From the NCBI GenBank assembly GCA_016808115.1, contig JAEQBH010005089.1, forward strand, positions 310,001 to 374,000: a stretch of DNA of 64,000 bases. The letters run 5' to 3'. The number at the start of each line of letters is the position of its first letter. Position 1 is the first letter of the stretch. The notes under the pieces are model-generated. The model was not told where the DNA came from, searched no databases, and worked only from the letters and a program-made list of their open reading frames with translations. The DNA is from Tetrastigma voinierianum. Taxonomy: Eukaryota; Streptophyta; Magnoliopsida; Vitales; Vitaceae. Made by a program: the position numbers and the translations under genes. Shown here one piece after another: positions 11,183 through 22,580 of this stretch.

Positions 11183-12480
11183 TTATTCAGGGTGCTTTCC
11201 ACAGATTTCAATTTTTGAGCCAATCAGACATTGATCCCTTTGCTCTTCCACAAAATTACCCACCACGTTGCTCAAATTTAATATAGCTTGTTCAACAGGG
11301 GATGAAAATGGTGATGGTCGGTGGTTGAGATGAGGAAACCAAACTGTTTGGCACCGTGGAGGCATATAAGCAGGGGGATTAAAGCCTAAGCAAGATTAGG
11401 TGATTATTCCAATTAGGATTATATGATTTATATGGCATTGGGGTGTGGCTTATATTACCTACTGCATTCTCACACAAATCTCTCACCGGAGCACTGGATG
11501 TTGTTCTAGGGTGACTGAAGTGATTGGCAATTGAAGCATGGTTTGGCCCGTGCATGGATTTCAGTTACTGCCTGTACCTCATGTAGCCTTTTTCCTTCCA
11601 GCTCTTCTACCTTCCTAGTCAAGGTTGATATCTTTGCTTTCATCTCCATGTCCTCGGAAAGTGCATAAATGCCTCCCCTTTGGTGGGTCGAAGGCCTCAT
11701 TTTCTCCACCTCCCTTATGTTTGGTTCATCCCATCCCATGGAAGTTTCAGCCACATAATTCAAAAAGTCAATGGCTTCATCTAGGTGCTTGCTCAGGAAG
11801 TCTCCTCCACAAATTGTTTCCAGTAGTTGCTTCATGGTTGGAGACATACCACCATAGAAGTGATTCACAAGCATCCAAGTGTCGAAACCATGATGTGGAC
11901 AAGCACTGATGGTCTCCATGAACCTCTCCCAACACCGAGTAGAACCTTTCATTGTCATGCGCGAAACGCGGGATTTGCCTCTTCAAATTGTCAGGTCTTG
12001 TGAGCACCAAGAATTTTTTTAAGAATTCGCCCGTAGCTCGCCCCAAATCTCTCTAATGGTTCTTGGTCTCAAGAATTGCCATATTTTGGCTTTGTCCTTG
12101 AGGGTTAACGGAAATGCCTTCAGCTTCAACAAATCCATGTCGATTGCACCCTCCTTAAAAGTTATGCATACTTCTTCAAAATCCCGAATGTGGTGTATGG
12201 GTTTTCATTTTCCATACCATGAAAAGTCGGGAGTAGGGGCACCAAATAAGGTCTCACTGCTACATCCTCCACAGGTGGTATGATGCAGGAAGTGCATTAA
12301 CTCTGGGAGGGTGGCAGGGTCCCTCATTGACTCCATATCAATGTGGATTCAGGAGTCAGTTTTACTTTGTTGTTCCTCGTGTAGAGGATCCATTTGCTCA
12401 TCAGGCACACCGACTTCACAACTTTGCTTAATTGGTGCAATTCAACTCTCTCAGCATCACGTATATTCCTCTATCCCAGT
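11183..12480 (-). pseudogene. A gag remnant
   Basis: Minus 11777-12046 and 11506-11958 encode the capsid core (SLLWWYVSNHEATTGNN overlapping HHGFDTWMLVNHFYGGMSP, DEAIDFLNYVAETS) and the helix before a basic tail (IYALSEDMEMKAKISTLTRK). Minus 11183-11365 carries the C-terminal coil (VEQAILNLSNVVGNFVEEQ). About four frame shifts break the gene. Upstream, 12050-12480 still shows N-terminal gag similarity on the minus strand but only in short pieces. Confidence 0.8.
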
Positions 12481-12671
12481 GATCCATAAACACCTGTAAA
12501 ACAAAAAGAGACAAAGCAAGGAACAACTACAAGGCTAGACAAAAAGATTAGTGTAAAAAAAAATAAAAAGACTGTAATGATAAAAACAGCCCAGCAAAGG
12601 ATCGAGTAAAAACCTTGCTATTCTAACAATGAAATTCAAAAGGGTTAAAAGGTCACCAACACTTGTAATGT
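12481..12671 (-). other. A leader, part 1 (cut by element B)
   Basis: Noncoding. The end, caccaacacttgtaatgtagatt, aligns with the leaders of K (1448-1475) and B' (33060-33090). The leader resumes after B at 21298. Confidence 0.7.
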
Positions 12672-12676
12672 AGATT
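12672..12676. other. Target-site duplication of element B, left copy (AGATT)
   Basis: AGATT directly precedes the LTR start TGATGAG at 12677 and is repeated at 21293-21297. Confidence 0.85.
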
Positions 12677-13790
12677 TGATGAGGCACTAAAACACTCATC
12701 TTACTAAGGCCGTCATTATTTTTCACATTTATTTTATAATAATTTTATAGTTTTTGTGGCTAGATCCCTGATTTTGCGTCTGGTGTGGTTACGTGTCTAT
12801 TGAGCGAAAGAGCAAATTTTGAAGCGCTTTGGAACAATGAGGAGCGGTAAGGAAGTGACTCCGTCACGCCATGATCGCCACCATCGCCACACGCCACCAC
12901 GTCGACGCTACCGAAATCGCACCTCATCACGAAAGCGTACAAATGGTCAGAAATTAGGGTATCGAGGCGCACGAAAAGCAAGTACTAATTCCGCAGCGTG
13001 ATCGACGTAGACTTGAGGAAGTGCTCGGATTTGACTGTTTCTCATAGTTAGATATTATTTTTGATAATATGATGATGTTTTTAATAATATACAATTTGAT
13101 CTTTCTCCTCGATGATGTTCTAGATTTCTTCTAGGGTTACATCAAACCCGCTACATACAAATGGATTAAAGCTTGACTCCTCATGTTATTCATTTGTTAT
13201 TAATTTCATTTGTCATATCTACTCTATACCCGCATTTCAATTATATGATAAATGTCCGGCCAATGTTAGCATAATCGCACCGAGATCCGAGATTCGAGAT
13301 GAGGGTATTCGTGGATCCGGGTAGAGTAGCCTCAGCCGATCTCGGTTAATAGAGATATTCCGAACCTGAAGGTGGCATTTGGGGTTAGAACATTTAAGCA
13401 TTTCGGAATACCGAGTCGAGATAGAGATATACTCGATTCTATTCATGAGATAGGCGGATATACCTCGAGAGAGGATATCTCGTAGGCAAGATCACCTCGC
13501 CATTGACATATTACAAATATTGAATAACAATATCTTTAGACAGTAATCCATTGAACGTGATAGGGGGAGATTTAACCCTAGGCGCCAACACCATTAATTC
13601 ACTAGAATCACAGCTTAGTTGCGTAATCAACACCATTAATTCCGATATCGGGTTCAAGCGTAACCTCGTAGTCAATTCACCTTTCCATGTGGATCGGTTA
13701 TCCGTATGCTGGGCGGCTAATTATATTAATGGGGGCTACGCGTGTACTTGCGCATAGGGCATTCATTTTGCCACACCGCTGCCGCCCGCT
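12677..13790 (+). repeat. B 5' LTR
   Basis: Starts TGATGAGGCAC and aligns with 20160-21292 across its length (for example gtggctagatccctgatttt, gagatagagatatactcg, ggcgccaacaccattaattc). The 3' edge is placed by comparison with the 3' LTR and is uncertain by about 20 bases. The reading frames inside are chance. Confidence 0.8.
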
Positions 13791-13794
13791 GTTT

Positions 13795-13815
13795 TTGCTT
13801 CGCCGCCGGCGCGTC
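13795..13815 (+). other. Degenerate B primer-binding site
   Basis: The stretch tgcttcgccgccggcgcg lies where the PBS should be and loosely resembles the tRNA-Asp type TGGCGCCGTTGCCGGGGA. Weak match; position is the main support. Confidence 0.35.
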
Positions 13816-15735
13816 AAATCGATATGCAGTGGCGAGCACATGTGATGTATTCGAATCTTCGCCATTTTAATATTTTTCAAGTACTGCACTTGTTTGAAAG
13901 ATTCACGTTATCAAAGACAGCTTCAAGTGAGTACATGCGACAAAGAAATCGAATTAATCAACACTTGTGTGATCCCCGAGCTGTAAAGACTTCGTACGAT
14001 TACGCCGAGAATCAGAGAATGTATCGCATTAGAATCTAATACCATGGAAAACACTAAGAAATTAAGATTTTGGCGTTGAACAAACCGAATCACGAAGCTC
14101 TAAATGGGAATCACGGAAAGGAACTGCCGCCTGTGCCAATTATACAAATTTATCGATCCTTACATGCTATTAGATGAGTTTGTTTTACCACCAACAATAC
14201 CGTACCGATCGCACCTTACCACCATCTGGGCAAATAATTTAATTGAAGTCGCACACAAGACAAGATGCTTCGTATCATCTTGTCTCATGGACTCACCCCA
14301 GAGAACCCGAACATGCATTTGACTAACTTCCCCGGTTTTATACTATCAAATACAACGGAGTTAACAAGAAGCTCTAAGGTTACTATGTTCCCACTTTCAC
14401 TGGATAGAGCCAAACATCGGCTAACCAAATAACCACGATTCCATTACTACATGGAACATTTGGTGCAAAAATCTCTCGACCAAGTTCTTCCCATCACAAA
14501 AATTGCAATAACCGGTGCAAGAAATCAATACGCTTAGGACAACTGTAAGGAGAACCCGGGCAGAGGTAATGATGTGTTTCATGAATTATCGCGGTTGTCC
14601 TCACCCACCGACCAACCGATGGATGCAAGTCCACACCTTCTACAATGGTCCGAGAAATGCAACCCGACAATGAATGATAGATGCCCTCAGTCGAGACCAC
14701 GATGAAGAAAACCATGCATCAGCGATGAGATATTGAAGATGTCAGAACCAACACTAATCGGCTGGCTCCAGGAGAGTAAGGCTACACCCAAAGAACACGG
14801 TGGGTGGCATGTGACAATGCACCTCAAATAACTGGGTAAATCTATGGCTCACCACTAAACAAATAACAGACAAATAGGAAACAAAGACATGCCATACGCA
14901 CCACCCATGGAGTTGCGTGAATCTCCGTGGAGGACAAAGATAAGAGTGTGTGGAATGTCACAAGAAACCCCATACGAGCAAGCCCAAGACGTACGAGGTT
15001 TAATCGTAATCAATCACAAAGAAGAAGGACCGTATGGGGGGAAACAACTACCGTAATCGAATCGTGACAAGGGTATGTGAATAATCGAACCAAAGATAAT
15101 CAAAATAATCAAGGGTATGGATGGCGAAATAACTGGTATCATATGCCCTCAAACCGAGCGAATGAACCACCGGGGTACTTGGATTTAGAGCAAGTTTGCA
15201 CAGAGTTGTTGACTTCTCTCATTCCGCTTTCATGAATGAGGCGATTATGCAAAGAAGAAAACTCCAATTGAACAATCAAGCAAAGACAATGAGAAAGTTG
15301 GAGGTACAGATGGTTTGAATGCATCAATTTATTGATCGAAGGCAACAGGGTTCACTACCAAGCAATTCAGAGGCAAACCCTAGAGGAGAAGGGAAAGAAT
15401 ACTGCAAGGCCATCACTCTAAGGAGTGGAAGAGAATTGGAGAACTTGGGGCCACAACCAGTGATACGAGAACTAGAAAATAAAGGACATGATCAGGTCAT
15501 TTCCAAAGACCAGATACAAACCGAGCAGGCCCGAGATACGACAGCAGCCAAGGATAATAAAAGCAGGGAAGAAACCGAGAAACAGACAAAAACAGATGAA
15601 CCTGTCATACCAATCCCGTTCCCTCAGAGGTTGAAGAAAGGTAAGTTGGAGAAGCAGTTTGCAAAGCTTGACATCTCAAGAAACCATATTAATATACCAT
15701 TTTTGGAGGCATCGAGAATATGCCTAGTTACGTGA
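13816..15735 (+). pseudogene. B leader and gag remnant
   Basis: The first part (to about 14100) is leader. Plus-strand pieces near 14290-14400 resemble the Gag N-domain of this lineage (NMHLTNFPGF, MFPLSLDRAKHRL). Around 14990-15140 is an Asn/Gln/Arg-rich segment (NQNNQGYGWRNNWYH-like). The open frame 15319-15735 is the Gag C-terminus: CKAITLRSGRELENLG near residues 33-48, then a Lys/Glu-rich linker and VIPIPFPQRLKKGKLEKQF leading into protease. The last frame stops just before the protease. Minus frames in 13237-14715 are shadows. Confidence 0.75.
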
Positions 15736-16282
15736 AATTCATGAAAAGATCTTAGCAAGTAAGAAGAAGAAGAATATGGACCATCGCCTTTAATCCCGAG
15801 GAATGCAAAGGCTATCTTGCAAAAAGAAACTTCCCCCAAAACTTCAAGACCCGGGTAAATTTGCTATACCGTTCTCTATAGGGAATCGGGTATCGGGAAA
15901 AGCCTTATGTGACTTGGGAGCGAGCATCAACTTGATGCCACTCTCGATGTTTAAAAGGCTAAAGTTGGGAGAACCGAAATCAACCACAATCAGTCTACAA
16001 CTTGCGGATAGGTCATACCAACACCCTCGAGGTATAGTCGAAAATGTGCTAGTAAAAGTTGGTAAGTTTGTCCTTCCAGCAGACTTTGTCATTCTGGACA
16101 TGGAGGAAGACGATTCGGTCCCCATCATACTTGGTAGACCTTTCCTAGCCACAGGAAAAGCTCATATCAATGTGCAAGAAGGTGAACTAAAACTAAGAGT
16201 CCAAGGAGACGGTAGACTTCTTCCATGTCTCTCCAACCCACTAAGCACCCGCATGATCGATCCAATGACGAGTATCTCGTAA
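15736..16282 (+). pseudogene. B retropepsin-like protease
   Basis: Open from 15803 to 16282 (159 codons), one of the best preserved coding pieces here. In order: KLQDPGKFAIPFSIGN, the active site ALCDLGASINLMPLS (near residues 36-50), LQLADRSYQHPRGIVENVLV, then PADFVILDMEEDDSVPIILG and GRPFLATGKAHINV (near 118-135). DLGA replaces the DTG triad start, usual for this lineage. The ATG at 15803 is not a real start, since Gag-Pro is normally one polyprotein; a frameshift at 15735-15800 breaks it from gag. Confidence 0.9.
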
Positions 16283-16739
16283 ATCTCATTACATAGAGAG
16301 TTTGCAAGACGGCGAAAAACTTCAGGAAAAGCCTATGACCGCACGTAAAGACACCGGAAGGGCAAGGGGTGTGAATGTAAGAATATTTCATCCACCTTGA
16401 ACATGGGGTGTGAGTATTATAGGGATGCATAAGCATTTCCCGGCCTCTTCTAATCATGTCGCAAAGTGAGATTCGTGGTCGCTGAGCTAACGACATTAAA
16501 CATAGCTTCGGGAGGCAACCAAGTGTTCTTGATCTTTCCTTTGCTTGGCTCCAAGTTCTATTGTTTATTTCACATTTTAGGTTTCTAGCTTTATTTGTGA
16601 TTGTATTTGGCTGTTTGTTTACTGTAGATGCCGGATGCAGTCGTGGGGAGAATTCATTCCAACTACGCATTACAAGCTCATAGTGTCACAAGTACGAGAG
16701 GGGTTCGCGTTCATGAAATCTTCAGCACATGCTCGAATT
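16283..16739 (+). other. Spacer after B protease
   Basis: No domain recognised on either strand. The minus frame at 16167-16670 has no family pattern. No RT motif follows, although RT normally starts within a few hundred bases of protease. Confidence 0.6.
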
Positions 16740-17150
16740 TTCACGCCGCGAATGCGGATTTCCCACAGCCGCGACGCCAAATTAACACCCTTCTTCAGCA
16801 CGCCGCGACGCGTGTTTTCACGCGGTCAATTTGTATTACCGCCACGCCGCGACGTGGTGTTTTCACGCCGCGACGCGGATTTGCATGTTTTTGTCACGCC
16901 GCGACGCCATCCTCCACGTCGCGACGTCATTTTAATATGACTCTGTCACGTCGCGACGTGGACTCCCACGTCGCGACGTGGATTAAATCCACTCTCTGTC
17001 ACGTCGCGACGTTACCTCCAACGTCGCGACGTTGCCTAGTGAAGCTCTCTGTCACGTCGCGACGTGACCCCGAACGTCGCGACGTGGTCTTGTTTACTCT
17101 CTGTGACGTCGCGACGTCACCCCGCACGTCGCGACGTGGCCCTGTTTTTA
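16740..17150. repeat. CACGTCGCGACGTG palindrome array
   Basis: More than a dozen copies of (C/A)ACG(T/C)CGCGACG(T/C)G-type palindromes, in pairs separated by short pyrimidine-rich spacers such as ctctctgtca. Early copies (16745-16920) have GCCGCGACGC, later ones GTCGCGACGT, so the array has drifted or been converted in blocks. The same core appears once in the B 3' LTR (20385-20398). It stands just upstream of the ORF2 region. Reading frames that cross it are artefacts of the repeat. Confidence 0.9.
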
Positions 17151-18700
17151 GCCCAAGAACGGTTCATTTTGGCTCTTCATCTCACACACCCTCACTCATC
17201 TAACCCTAGCACTCCCCAAGGCACTACGCCCACCGACCCGTCGAAGCTCCCATCCCACCGGTCGGCGGCCATCCATTGCTCACCGACCATCGGAGTTCAT
17301 CTTTGAGCCAACCTCTGCCCCTGGTACCGAGCCATTGTGGTAATTCCTCACTGTGTTTGGTTCTAGTGTTTGGGTCGCATTCTAGGGTACCTATGTACTC
17401 TATAGGTGGTTTCGTGGTCTACTAGGTGTTCATTTAGGGTATTTCTGGGTCTAGTTTAGGTCTTGAGTCTCTCGAGTCATAGTTAGTTTCATTTCAAAGA
17501 CATTAGGTGCTTGTATTTTTGTCCAAGTCGTGAGGTGCCCACTTCTGGGGCCACTACCACGTGTTCTAGGTCAAGAGGTTCAGTAAGCTTATGGTTGTTT
17601 CACAAGTGAAGTCGTTCAATGAGGACCCGAATTCCACATTCGATGCCTTACTGCTTGGTAAATATGAGTGCCGCCGAGCGGTTTGGCACCATTTGTAAAA
17701 CCGGCCTCTTCGCTTAAAGAGAAGGTTTCATCACCCCGGCGATTTTCGTAAAGATCACCAGGCTAAGGCAGAGTTTACGCAACTCCCTGGCCCAAATGGC
17801 GACGAGCGTAGTCCAGAATTTTATCAACCTCGTCCCATGTCCTCAAAAGTGGTCCAAAAGGGCGCATGGCTCGACTTCAAGTATGAGTCGATCAATAGCT
17901 TTTATAGTTTAGAGCATGTACCGGCGGGGCCCTTTGATCAGCCACGTGAGCACCCTGACTACCCTGAGGTCATCCGCATATTGACCAAAGGCCGCGGTGA
18001 GTGGAGGGATCACAAAAAGGGCCACGAAGATAAATTTTAAGGCCAAGCATTTGGCCTATATTCCCAAGGTTTGGCATCACTTCATCACTTCGCGTCTTAT
18101 CCCGACGACGAATATGTGTGAGGTGATGCCCGCCGTGTCTCTTCTTAACTTCGCCATTATCCGTGATATACTATCCGATGTGGGGTGCAAGATGTGAGGA
18201 TGCGATCCTCCATAACCGGGACGCGTAAATGAACCTGGGGCACCCCTTTCTGATCTTTTTGGCTTGTAGTAAACAAGCCGGGTGTTTCTTGACGACAATG
18301 AGGTCCGGGCTTCATCCGACATACACGCGCCAAGCGGGACACACTCGTGTCCCGTGAACCCGAGTGGTCTTACGACTCGGCCACGAGCCCTCGACGAGGA
18401 CGAGCTTCCGATTATCGGGTTCGCTTTGATTCCTAGGCGACACCTGTGGATGACATAGGCCGCCTCCTCACCTCACCCACTCCACCACCACCTCACACCT
18501 CACCCACCTCCACCCACCACTCCCAAAGAATTTCAGCGGTCGTTTCTCCTCCCTCCTTCACAGATCTCGAGGACCCACAGGTTTCACCACCGAGCCGCTT
18601 TGACGCATTCTCGATGAGACCCATGACACCAGTCCTCGTTACTCCAAGATATGGAGGCGCGGCGCGCTGACATGCGACATCCCGCCAATCAGGCCATCAT
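17151..18700 (+). pseudogene. B downstream ORF with plant-transposon-protein domain
   Basis: A C/A-rich leader (17165-17215) precedes the coding region. The plus frame 17837-18040 has ESINSFYSLEHV, then PDYPEVIRILTKGRGEW. The frame shifts and continues in 17997-18197 with AKHLAYIPKVWHHFITSRLI, PTTNMCEVMPAVSLL and IIRDILSDVGCK. This order (W, then a helix ending in FI..RL.PTTH-like, then LL.AI..G...DVG) is what I know as the putative plant transposon protein domain (PF20167 type). A Pro/Ser-rich tail follows (18446-18670). Function unknown; it occupies the place where pol is missing. Confidence 0.7.
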
Positions 18701-20123
18701 TCTATAGCAAACAGCTAGCCTATGCGGTGCCCAAATTTCACCCAAATTCGGCTTTCCACCGGCCCACCACCTCCACCGCAGTTGATCTTCAGGAGCCCTA
18801 CTCCTCTATTGTTTATATCTTACTTGAGGACATTAATCGGATATTTTGTTTGGGGGATGTTGATAGGGTACTATGTTTTGTTCTTGCTTATTGTTGTTTT
18901 GATTGTAGGGTATGCACATTTTTAGTTTGTTCAGATATTAGTTGTGTTTTGTTTTAGTATCAGATTTAGCTATTTGTGGTGTTTAGGTTTAGTTTTAGTT
19001 TGTTTTTATATCACACTTTCTGGGTGTTAATGAGTCATGTGTTAGTTGTTTGCGTGTGTTTTAGGACATTTTTGCATGTAGTGATCGCATACATGTGTGC
19101 CATTTTGGATATTGAGGATCAATTTTGGATTGAGTTCACTATAAACTTGTTCAAATGCATACATTTGCTTGATGCTCGGTAATTAGGATGAATAGTTGAA
19201 AAGGGCTAGTGAATCAACCCGTAGTCAAGAAACCGGGGCTCAAAAACCCTATCACACTCCACACACTAGTGACTTTCAGAGTATGCATAGGTGCCGAATC
19301 AACTACCAAAGTTCGATCAACTCAGAGATTCGAATCCATTTGATACCGGACACCTAATCAAAAGAGGATTGCCATCGAGTCTCAACCAAGAGAGAAAATA
19401 CAAAACAATAGAAAAAGAGAAAAATAAAAGAAATATGACAAAAATAGGTATATGATGAATAAGCTGGATCATCCAATCTAACCCAGTACGCCTCGAGGGG
19501 CCTATAGCCTAATGCCCCGGAGCCAACCGGCCGGGAGTCATTGACTTCACCGCCCGCTACATGGGACAAAGATGATCATTCATGAACTTGTGGGGCCTTT
19601 GAGTTTGGTTGAGTGTTTGGGGTGAAGTTTGAAGGGAATTGAATGCCCGGTGCCCTTAACCAACTGGTGGGGAGTCACCAATGGATCCCCGCTACAGAAC
19701 ACTCGGGCTAAAACTTCTTGGCACTAGGTCTTCCATTTTGTTTTAGGTACATAGAAATTTCTAAGTATGAGGACATGAATAAAATGGGCGCGTTCCTATC
19801 CTTCCTAGTTAGCTTCTTCCTAATAGGCGAGTTGAGCGAAGCTCGGGGGTATCTAACCCAGGTACATTCCTCGAGGTCATCTCACTATAAGCACATAGGG
19901 ATTTTGGGAAAAGGCTATTGAACACCATGGGATTTTGATGCACTAGCCGGCTTCTCACCTATCTCAACCGAATTTACCGAAAGTCACACCGATGCCTCAC
20001 CGAACACGAGCAAAACAAATGGTATGTGAGTCGCCCAAATCGATCCCCTATTTTTCAAAGATGTGCATCACCGTTTTAGTATTAGTTACATTATGTCGAG
20101 TGTGTGTCCTATCTAGAGCGGTT
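18701..20123 (+). other. B 3' noncoding region
   Basis: Mostly TG-rich and noncoding, with an internal purine tract at 18820-18868. Short frames such as 18722-18957 and 19718-19921 show no family pattern. No other repeat is evident. Confidence 0.55.
18820..18868 (+). other. Internal polypurine-tract-like motif in B
   Basis: cttgaggacattaatc is followed by ttttgtttgggggatgttga, the same layout as the terminal hallmark but 1.3 kb upstream of the LTR. H has a matching internal copy at 37160-37200 (minus). It could be a second plus-strand primer site or a trace of an older LTR junction. Confidence 0.5.
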
Positions 20124-20159
20124 CTTGCTTGAGGACAAGCAAGAAACTAAGCCAGGGTG
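20124..20159 (+). other. B hallmark stem and polypurine tract
   Basis: CTTGCTTGAGGACAAGCAAG (20124-20143) is a near-perfect stem with a GAGGA loop, followed by a purine-rich stretch (cagggtg) and the LTR start at 20160. H carries the same stem next to its LTR (36882-36899, minus). This pair is typical of plant Athila/Tat elements. Confidence 0.85.
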
Positions 20160-21292
20160 TGATGAGTGCCTAAACACTCATCTTACACTCATTGCCTGGT
20201 CATTTTTCACATTTATTTTATAGTAATTTTATAGTTTTTGTGGCTAGATCCCTGATTTTGTGTCTCGTGTGGTTACAGGTTCATTGGAGCGTAGCAGCGT
20301 ACCTTTGGAAGCGCTTGGAACAATGAGGAGTGTGTGAAAGGACTGGTCACGCCAAGGACACGCCACTATCGTCGCCACGCTCACCACGTCGCGACGCCAC
20401 CAAAACTGCACCTCATCATTTAAAGCAATGTAAATGGTCGAAATTAGGTATCGGGAGGCGTACGAGAAAAGGCACGGAATTCCAGAGCAGATCGACAGAG
20501 ACTTGGAGGAAGTGCTCGGGATTTGGACCGTTTCTCATAGTTAGATATTATTTTTGGATAATATGATGATGTTTTTAATACTATACAATTTGATCTTTTC
20601 TCTGATGATGTTCTAGGATTTCTTCTAGGGTTACATCAAACCCCGTCACATACAATGGATTAAAGTTTGATCTTCATAAGAGTCTTACTTGTTATTAATT
20701 TAGTTTATATCTTACTCTATACCCGCATTTCAATTATATGATAAATGTCCGCCAATGTTAGCATAATCGCACCGAGATCCTAGATTCGAGGATGAGGGTC
20801 AGGATCCGGCAGAGTGTACCTTTTAGCCGATTCGGGTTAATAGAGATATTCCGAACCTGAAGATGGCATTTGGGGTTAGAACATTTAAGCATTTTGGAAT
20901 ATAGAGTCGAGATAGAGATATACTCGATTCTATTCACGAGATAGGCGGATATACCTCGAGAGAGGATATCTCGTAGGCAAGATCACCTCATGATTGACAT
21001 GTAGAAATATATTAAATAACAATATCTTTGAAAAGTAATCCATTGAGCATTGATAGGAGATTTAACCTAGGCGCCAACACCATTAATTCACTAGAATCAA
21101 TAGCTTGGATTGTAGTTTCCTTACTTAGAATTTTACCTAGAGATCAATTATTCCAGATATTGTCTGACGAACCTGCAGCTAGTCAATTCACCTTTCCTGT
21201 GGATCGATATCCGTCGTTAAGTACACTATATTATGAGACTCACGCGTGCACTTGCGCACATAGAATTCATTTTACACGCGTTTCGGCTATCA
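20160..21292 (+). repeat. B 3' LTR
   Basis: Starts TGATGAGTGCC and ends gctatca, with the TSD after it. Pairs with 12677-13790. The insertion boundary is confirmed because the host leader resumes directly after the TSD with ctgagt, matching the B' leader near 33090. Confidence 0.85.
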
Positions 21293-21297
21293 AGATT
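21293..21297. other. Target-site duplication of element B, right copy (AGATT)
   Basis: Identical to 12672-12676; the A leader continues from here. Confidence 0.85.
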
Positions 21298-21357
21298 CTG
21301 AGTACATATCGACTCATAAATGCAGCCAGTTTGGCACCATCCTGACAAGCTGCGCCA
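21298..21357 (-). other. A leader, part 2, and primer-binding site
   Basis: The minus strand at 21337-21357 reads TGGCGCAGCTTGTCAGG, a decayed tRNA-Asp-type PBS next to the LTR. The rest is leader matching B' (ctgagt, gactc, ggca blocks). Confidence 0.7.
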
Positions 21358-21359
21358 TT

Positions 21360-22580
21360 TGATTCGTACCACAATAAGGTTGATCTGGAATCAACGTATT
21401 TGTATCTAAATTCCTCCTACTACGTAGTCAAACTCTTTGCCCGATTATACGCGACTCTGGTCGAACACAAGGATAGGTTTCATCTTACAAATGATTTTAT
21501 CATAGTTGAAAATGGTGAGGCTTTCGTTTGGATTTTGGATTTGCTTAAAAAGTGTGGGTGTTGTTGTCACTAGGTTAACTGACAACAATTTAAAACAAGA
21601 TGTGAAAGGGAGACCTTGAAGGCTTGGGTCACTAGATTGAGTATACTGAGGTTATAAAGGTGTCCTCGGGTTATTTCCTCGCATTAAGGGCAAATGACAT
21701 ACTAGTCATTGCCAAAACCCGGATCTTTGTTTAGCTTTAAAAACCAGCCCTTAAAAACATTCCCTCTTTGAACCAAAGCATTTGCGAGCATTTAATGTTG
21801 AGTTGAAAATACGACATTTGACCTAATTTGTTAGCTAAGTAAATGACATCTAATGAATGTCGATTAATATCTCTCATTAAATACCTTTGAACCTAAAGCA
21901 TGTCAGTATTGACCAAAGAAAATACATTAAATAGCATTAAACCTAGTTTGGAAAGTTTGAAACACAAAAGCGCGATACACACTCCATTAAAACGGAGGAA
22001 CACTTGCAAACCACCATTAACCAACTGCAGCCCTCCTCTTCAAGGTTTGAGAAACAGCAGTATCCTTTGAGTTGTCATCCTCGAGGGTGTGTTTGCGACG
22101 AGAAAATGAGGAAGAAAGAGGAAAGGAAAATGGGAGCAAAAGCAGGAATTTGTATGAAAGCTCACGTGGATTAAAAGAAGTTAGGTTACAATATGTCCAT
22201 AACATGAAGCATAGCCTTACAAAATGTCTGTGAAAAACCAAAATAACCGAATAATATGATTTCGTGAGGAGCCCAAGAGGAATTACACAAAACGGGGTCG
22301 TTTGGATCACAAAAACAGGAGCAAGATTTTCGCTATGCACAGTGAATTTCGCTATCATAGCGAAAAATAAGCATACAACAGCAAAATTACGATGTCAAGC
22401 TTGAAATGTTGGTGGAGGTTTACGAAACCTGCAAAACTACTAAAAACGATCTTGAAACAAAATCAGTAATACTAATGGACCTGCACATGTCAATCGGCTT
22501 AATTAATATGATTAGTACGCAAAAAGCACTAAAAACCTATCTTAAATAGGACTCAAAATAGCACTTTTTGGGTACTAATA
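21360..22580 (-). repeat. A 5' LTR
   Basis: Left edge TGATTCG beside the PBS, right edge ggtactaata. Pairs with 4871-6421. Contains a much shortened TTTCGCTA array at 22318-22365. Beyond the right edge the E' protease gene resumes. Confidence 0.85.

Larger units (their letters stand above)
12677..21292 (+). mobile_element. Element B: Athila-like, gag-protease-ORF2, complete with TSD
   Basis: 5' LTR 12677-13790, degenerate PBS, gag 14100-15735, protease 15736-16282, palindrome array 16740-17150, downstream ORF 17151-18700, 3' noncoding region, hallmark stem and PPT 20124-20159, 3' LTR 20160-21292. Flanked by AGATT on both sides and lying in the leader of A, so it is younger than A. Like A it lacks RT, RNase H and integrase. 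The LTRs share most of their length but differ by many substitutions and indels. Confidence 0.9.
4871..22580 (-). mobile_element. Element A: Athila-like, gag-protease-ORF2, no RT or integrase
   Basis: Right to left: 5' LTR 22580-21360, PBS, leader (cut by B), gag 12480-11183, protease 10580-10180, AT-rich spacer, a downstream ORF (9560-7571), 3' noncoding region, PPT and 3' LTR 6421-4871. The flanks are the two halves of the E' protease gene, which proves that A inserted as a unit. Only about 600 bases separate protease from the downstream ORF and they have no RT, RNase H or integrase motif. A is therefore non-autonomous as it stands. A clear TSD is not visible at the present edges. Confidence 0.85.

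Noticed and set aside
16167..16670. Minus frame of 167 codons in element B
   Set aside because: Antisense to protease end and spacer; no recognisable domain.
16628..17203. Plus frames rich in Arg, Thr and Ser of 101 and 191 codons
   Set aside because: They cross the CACGTCGCGACGTG array. The composition comes from the repeat and not from a protein family.
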